Shown in pieces: positions 60,828 to 64,000 of a stretch of 64,000 nucleotides of DNA. How positions within the stretch are numbered: the first letter of the stretch is position 1; each line of letters opens with the position of its first letter. The position numbers and the translations under genes were made by a program. The notes below the pieces were generated by a model. It was not told where the DNA came from, made no database searches, and saw only the letters and a program-made list of their open reading frames with translations. Source of the stretch: Rickettsiales bacterium (GTDB taxonomy: Bacteria; Pseudomonadota; Alphaproteobacteria; Rickettsiales; Midichloriaceae). The stretch is taken from positions 62,308 through 126,307 of the forward strand of contig JALQUO010000002.1 in assembly GCA_023263785.1 (NCBI GenBank), read 5' to 3'.

Positions 60828-61586
60828 ATGGAGGAAATACAATCTAATGAACAAACACCATCAGCACCAAAACCTGCAGGTGGAAGTGATGCAACTCCTG
60901 AGACACAGGTTTCTTCTGATGGTCAAAGCTCTGATGAGTCACCAGTAGTTGAAGCAATAGAAGACTTAGCAAGCAGCGCTATGAACATAGTGACTGATGT
61001 TATAGTATCTGTTACTGATGCCTTAGGTTTAATACCAGATATTGAGACAGGTAATATACCAAGAGGTATACAAGATGGAAAAAAAGTTATTCAAGACATT
61101 GAAGCAGATGCTCAAGATATCGAAGAGATAATCAATAAATTTAAAGCGATTCAAAGAGCTACATCTGAGGAATTACAAACCCCTGAATTTAAAAACTTGA
61201 CACACAGTGTAGGACAATTTTTTACTGATGTTGAAAATTTTGTTGTTACTGTGAAAGACGAATTCACGAATAAAGACTTTCAGGATATACCAAAGACATT
61301 TGCCGAAGGTGTGGAAAAAGCAGGTGCAGAACTCCAAAATTCATTTAACTCTGCACAAGAGGTTATAAAGGATTTTGGTGAGAAATTAAAGCATGAGGCA
61401 CAAAAATCACATGATGCCCCACCAGCCCCACCAGCAACAGGTAGTAATCAAATACCTGACAATGTAAAGAATGCTGCAGCAGGACTAATGAATAAAGCCA
61501 CTCATGCGACAACAGATATTGCTCAAGGAGCAAGTGAAGCAATAGGTGAATCCATGAATAAAATTGGCAGTGTTCTTGGAAAATAA
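60828..61586 (+). CDS. Unknown acidic protein with amphipathic helices
   Basis: A 252-residue protein with a disordered Pro/Ser/Glu-rich N-terminus (~1-45), then long predicted amphipathic helices with regularly spaced hydrophobic residues, Ala and charged residues (for example FAEGVEKAGAELQNSFNSAQ and LMNKATHATTDIAQGASEAI), and a Pro-rich break (PPAPPATG) at ~200. No enzyme motif, signal peptide or true membrane helix is visible. The composition recalls lipid-surface-binding proteins (phasin, apolipoprotein or LEA-like), but this is only a resemblance. It is monocistronic, followed by an 11-bp dyad. Confidence 0.6.
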   Translation: MEEIQSNEQTPSAPKPAGGSDATPETQVSSDGQSSDESPVVEAIEDLASSAMNIVTDVIVSVTDALGLIPDIETGNIPRGIQDGKKVIQDIEADAQDIEEIINKFKAIQRATSEELQTPEFKNLTHSVGQFFTDVENFVVTVKDEFTNKDFQDIPKTFAEGVEKAGAELQNSFNSAQEVIKDFGEKLKHEAQKSHDAPPAPPATGSNQIPDNVKNAAAGLMNKATHATTDIAQGASEAIGESMNKIGSVLGK

Positions 61587-61588
61587 AA

Positions 61589-61617
61589 TTGTAACTGAAT
61601 TATTTTCCGTTTATAAT
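61589..61617 (+). promoter_or_regulatory. Promoter for nadK, overlapping a dyad
   Basis: TTGTAA (61589-61594), a 17-base spacer and TATAAT (61612-61617) lie 29 bases before the GTG start of nadK. The -10 is embedded in the right arm of the inverted repeat at 61593-61623. Confidence 0.5.
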
Positions 61618-61623
61618 TCAGTT
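61593..61623. terminator. Perfect 11-bp dyad between the acidic protein gene and nadK
   Basis: AACTGAATTAT (61593-61603) and ATAATTCAGTT (61613-61623) pair perfectly around a 9-base loop, 6 bases after the upstream stop. It may end the upstream transcript or be an operator at the nadK promoter. Confidence 0.45.
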
Positions 61624-61646
61624 TATAAATCATTTCCTTTCTTCAA

Positions 61647-62474
61647 GTGTCAATACAAAGTAGATACAGCAACATAGTTTGCTATTTTGACCCAGACTCA
61701 GAGATTTCAGCAAGGACTTTTGCTGAAATCTCTAGGCATTACCCAATGATAGGCTCTGTTCATTGGACAAACAATAAAAATAATCAAAAGATTTTTAGTC
61801 CAGATAAAAAACAACTGATCATAACACTTGGTGGAGATGGAATGATGCTGCGAGCACTGCATGAGTTCGCAAATGATAATGTTGATGTTTATGGAATAAA
61901 TCTTGGATCAGTTGGATTTCTACTGAATAATTGTGATCTAAAGAATTTACTACAAAAAATAGACTCAGCAGTTGTCACTAAACTATCTCCTCTTGAGATG
62001 AAAGCTAGGACAACAGATGGAAAAATTTTTTCAGCAATAGCATTCAATGAGGTATCACTTCTGAGGGAGACATCCCAAACTGCAAAGATGTCAATTAATG
62101 TCAATGGTAAAGTTAGATTGAGTGAGATGTCAGGTGATGGAATAATGGTTTCAACACCAGCAGGTAGTACTGCATACAACGCAGCTGCACATGGTCCGAT
62201 AGTACCACTTAATGCAAACGTACTTTTACTTACACCAATTAATCCATTCAGACCAAGACGCTTAGGAAGTATTCTCCTACCTAGAAATAGTATCGTTTCA
62301 TTAACTGTTTTAGAAGCATCAAAGAGGCCTGTTAATGCTTTTGCTGATTCATCTGAAATAAAAAATGTAGAAGTTGTTCAAGTTTATGAAAGAAGTGATA
62401 TAAAGATGTCTGTACTATTTGATAAAGATTTATCCCTTGATGAACGAATTCTAAAGGAACAATTTACAACATAA
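61647..62474 (+). CDS. nadK: NAD kinase
   Basis: Phosphorylates NAD to NADP. The 275 residues contain the GGDG motif in ITLGGDGMMLRALHEF with the catalytic Asp, INLGSVGFLLN, the NE motif in AFNEVSLLRE, and the glycine-rich DGIMVSTPAGSTAYNAAAHGP. The start is GTG at 61647; no ATG precedes the conserved region. The stop overlaps the next gene (TAATGA, 1 base shared), so the three genes to 63937 are likely one unit. Confidence 0.94.
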   Translation: MSIQSRYSNIVCYFDPDSEISARTFAEISRHYPMIGSVHWTNNKNNQKIFSPDKKQLIITLGGDGMMLRALHEFANDNVDVYGINLGSVGFLLNNCDLKNLLQKIDSAVVTKLSPLEMKARTTDGKIFSAIAFNEVSLLRETSQTAKMSINVNGKVRLSEMSGDGIMVSTPAGSTAYNAAAHGPIVPLNANVLLLTPINPFRPRRLGSILLPRNSIVSLTVLEASKRPVNAFADSSEIKNVEVVQVYERSDIKMSVLFDKDLSLDERILKEQFTT

Positions 62475-63124
62475 TGACAGAAGATAAAAAAATATATTTT
62501 GATCTTAATCTCCTAGAGATGGCTCTTACTAAAGTAATAGAGGTGCTTAATCTTGAATCTGAAATTTTGCGTTCAAATCTTAATGTTGATCCACAACAAC
62601 TCAATATGATATGTGATCAAAAGGAAGATATAATGAACTTTATTGATTGGCATATTCCCATCATTGTTAGATATATAAAAGTTCATAAAGATGCTATGGA
62701 TGATATTGATGATCTCAAGAATCTTGCTGTGAGGGCTAGTATGATGAACAAAGAACTACATGATTCATTAAAAAATAAATTGCCCTTCGATAACAAAAAT
62801 GTAATTGGTAATGACAAGAGATCATCCATCACAATAATTCATACAGAAGAAGAATCAAAGGAAGTATTAGAAGTTATTTTTACAAATGATTCAGAAGATA
62901 TGCCAAAAATAATCTCATCTTTACTAAAAGAAATGATGATATCTCTAGAAATAAATTTCAATAAAATCTCTGCAAGGAAGAAATTAAATGATCAGATTTT
63001 AGATGAGGTTGGAAAAAAGATTGCAGCTGATAAAAAACAGAAAGAAAGTTATAATCCAACAACTAGAAAAAAAAGTCCACATTCTAGTAACGATACTCAT
63101 TTAATACTAAATCAAGATTGTTAA
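62474..63124 (+). CDS. Unknown helical protein, FlgN-like N-terminal half
   Basis: A 216-residue soluble protein. Residues ~10-100 form long helices with the pattern of FlgN-type flagellar chaperones (LLEMALTKVIEVLNLESEIL, then NMICDQKEDIMNFID, matching the family's L-E-x-E-L ... x-x-K-x-x-L-x-x-I rhythm). Residues ~100-180 are charged and may form another helical domain; the end is Lys-rich and basic. The FlgN suggestion rests on pattern only; it gains support from flhA, flgI and flgH in the window. It overlaps nadK by 1 base and lies 3 bases before the amidase gene. Confidence 0.55.
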   Translation: MTEDKKIYFDLNLLEMALTKVIEVLNLESEILRSNLNVDPQQLNMICDQKEDIMNFIDWHIPIIVRYIKVHKDAMDDIDDLKNLAVRASMMNKELHDSLKNKLPFDNKNVIGNDKRSSITIIHTEEESKEVLEVIFTNDSEDMPKIISSLLKEMMISLEINFNKISARKKLNDQILDEVGKKIAADKKQKESYNPTTRKKSPHSSNDTHLILNQDC

Positions 63125-63127
63125 AAA

Positions 63128-63937
63128 ATGCCAGATAAACCAAATATGGTAGTTTTCAGAGCACCAGAAAACGACAAATTTAGAAATTTCGGATACAGAA
63201 AAGAGAACACAGTTATAGATACAATTGTTATCCATTACACAGTATGTGATTTTACTAAATCATATACAATATTAACAATGCCAAGGAATGTTAGTGCACA
63301 TTATCTTATAGATCGTGATGGTGAGATCTTTAGCTTAGTTGATGAAAAACATGTGGCATGGCATGCAGGGCTTAGCAATTGGTTAGACAAAGAATCTGTA
63401 AATGAATTCTCAATAGGAATTGAACTTGTAAATAGTGGTAGCAATCAAAGAGTGGATTCTTCTGGAAAGCTCTTATGGGATGAGAAAGATATCTTTCCTG
63501 AAGTTCAAATGACATCTTTATCCCAGTTGATTGGTTATATAAAATCTGAGAATCCACAAATAGAAGATAGAAAAATCATAGGACATAGTGACATTACTGC
63601 TTGGAATGGGAGAAGAGTTGATCCAGGTATTGCTTTTGATTGGAAGGGATTAGCTAAGAACGGAGAAGGACATGGCTTATATCCTAAATGTGATACATCA
63701 GGACTATCTGGTGAAGTCTTATACAAATTCGGGGATAGTGGTGAAAAGATAACTGAATTACAGAAGAACCTCAATAGATATGGATATAAAATAAATATTG
63801 CAGGCTCGTTTGATGATGAGACGCAAAATGTTGTCAGAGCTTTCAATATGCACTTCCATACTGATACAGAAAATTACTATGAGTGTTGGGATAATATATC
63901 TGAAGCAAGGTTAAATGATTTATTAACTCAGATATAA
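63128..63937 (+). CDS. N-acetylmuramoyl-L-alanine amidase (Amidase_2 with PG-binding domain)
   Basis: Zinc amidase that cuts the bond between MurNAc and L-Ala in peptidoglycan or muropeptides, of the AmpD/AmiD type. The 269 residues hold an Amidase_2 domain with VIHYTVC (first zinc His), VSAHYLIDRDGEIFSLV, HVAWHAGLS, FSIGIELVNSG and GHSDITAWNGRRVDPG (second His and Asp), then a C-terminal peptidoglycan-binding domain (LQKNLNRYGYKINIAGSFDD). No signal peptide is visible, so it may act on recycled muropeptides in the cytoplasm or be exported by another route. A role in letting a flagellum or secretion system through the wall is possible but speculative. Confidence 0.9.
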   Translation: MPDKPNMVVFRAPENDKFRNFGYRKENTVIDTIVIHYTVCDFTKSYTILTMPRNVSAHYLIDRDGEIFSLVDEKHVAWHAGLSNWLDKESVNEFSIGIELVNSGSNQRVDSSGKLLWDEKDIFPEVQMTSLSQLIGYIKSENPQIEDRKIIGHSDITAWNGRRVDPGIAFDWKGLAKNGEGHGLYPKCDTSGLSGEVLYKFGDSGEKITELQKNLNRYGYKINIAGSFDDETQNVVRAFNMHFHTDTENYYECWDNISEARLNDLLTQI

Positions 63938-64000
63938 GCATCTAGCTCTGTACAAGCAATATATGTTATGATATATTCAGTTTCAAATGTGCCGAATTAG

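Noticed and set aside
1-64000. CRISPR arrays, insertion sequences, transposase or integrase genes, prophage
   Set aside because: No regularly spaced repeats, no transposase- or integrase-like ORFs and no phage structural genes were seen on either strand.

Overview
This window is an AT-rich, gene-dense piece of an alphaproteobacterial chromosome, most likely from the order Rickettsiales. The clues are 5-aminolevulinate synthase (the C4 haem route), a class I lysyl-tRNA synthetase, an isoleucyl-tRNA synthetase of the eukaryote/archaeal-like type, ThyX in this stretch, a VirB9-type type IV secretion protein, a DUF2610-type protein and many carriers for small metabolites. Three flagellar genes (flhA, flgI, flgH) and a possible FlgN-like chaperone argue against Rickettsia itself. 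They fit flagellated lineages such as Midichloriaceae or relatives. The family is an inference from gene content; no phylogeny was run.

Layout. 1-5.9 kb: the 3' part of metG, an unknown membrane protein, a ProP-like MFS carrier divergent from lysS, and a coiled-coil protein. 5.9-9.8 kb (minus strand): a frameshifted small membrane-protein gene, thyX, trpS and holA. 10-11.7 kb (plus): a large unknown protein and the SRP RNA gene. 11.8-16.9 kb (minus): virB9, lolC, enolase, secD. 17-25.5 kb (plus): a compact run of cytochrome b561, argS, an MsbA-like ABC exporter, tpiA, ileS and pncC. 25.5-32.1 kb (minus): rpmF, full-length spoT/rsh, a dicarboxylate symporter, tRNA-Asp and tRNA-Val, an alanine-type symporter, a PAP2-like membrane protein and an isolated atpH. 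32.1-38.3 kb (plus): tatA, a lysine-rich membrane protein, recD2, flhA and two unknown ORFs. 38.3-46.8 kb: priA, a patatin gene with an internal TGA, an unknown membrane protein, nrdA, flgI, a DUF167 gene and hemA. 46.7-52.5 kb: an unusual ABC ATPase, mtaB, an amino-acid ABC permease and gatA. 52.7-64 kb: a frameshifted unknown gene, a DUF2610 gene, an SH3 protein, cvpA, queE, flgH, lysC, a small lipoprotein, secY (minus), a zinc-ribbon protein, an acidic helical protein, nadK, a FlgN-like protein and an Amidase_2 protein.

Most genes are housekeeping functions of a reduced, transport-dependent cell: aminoacyl-tRNA synthesis, protein export (secD, secY, tatA, SRP RNA), replication/repair, haem and NADP synthesis, and uptake of organic acids and amino acids. 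Operons are short and mixed in function. Six convergent gene pairs overlap at their 3' ends.

The most notable pattern is that every visible reading-frame defect lies in an unrecognised or accessory gene. Single-base shifts sit at A7 (6346-6352), A8 (37639-37646) and A7 (53005-53011) tracts, plus one at a T4 run near 6193. In addition, a TGA replaces the third glycine of the oxyanion-hole motif of an otherwise intact patatin gene (40497-40499). No recognised core gene is disrupted. The explanation could be decay of accessory genes, RNA-polymerase slippage on poly-A, or homopolymer sequencing errors. No CRISPR array, IS element or rRNA gene was seen, and no gap between genes exceeds about 300 bases.
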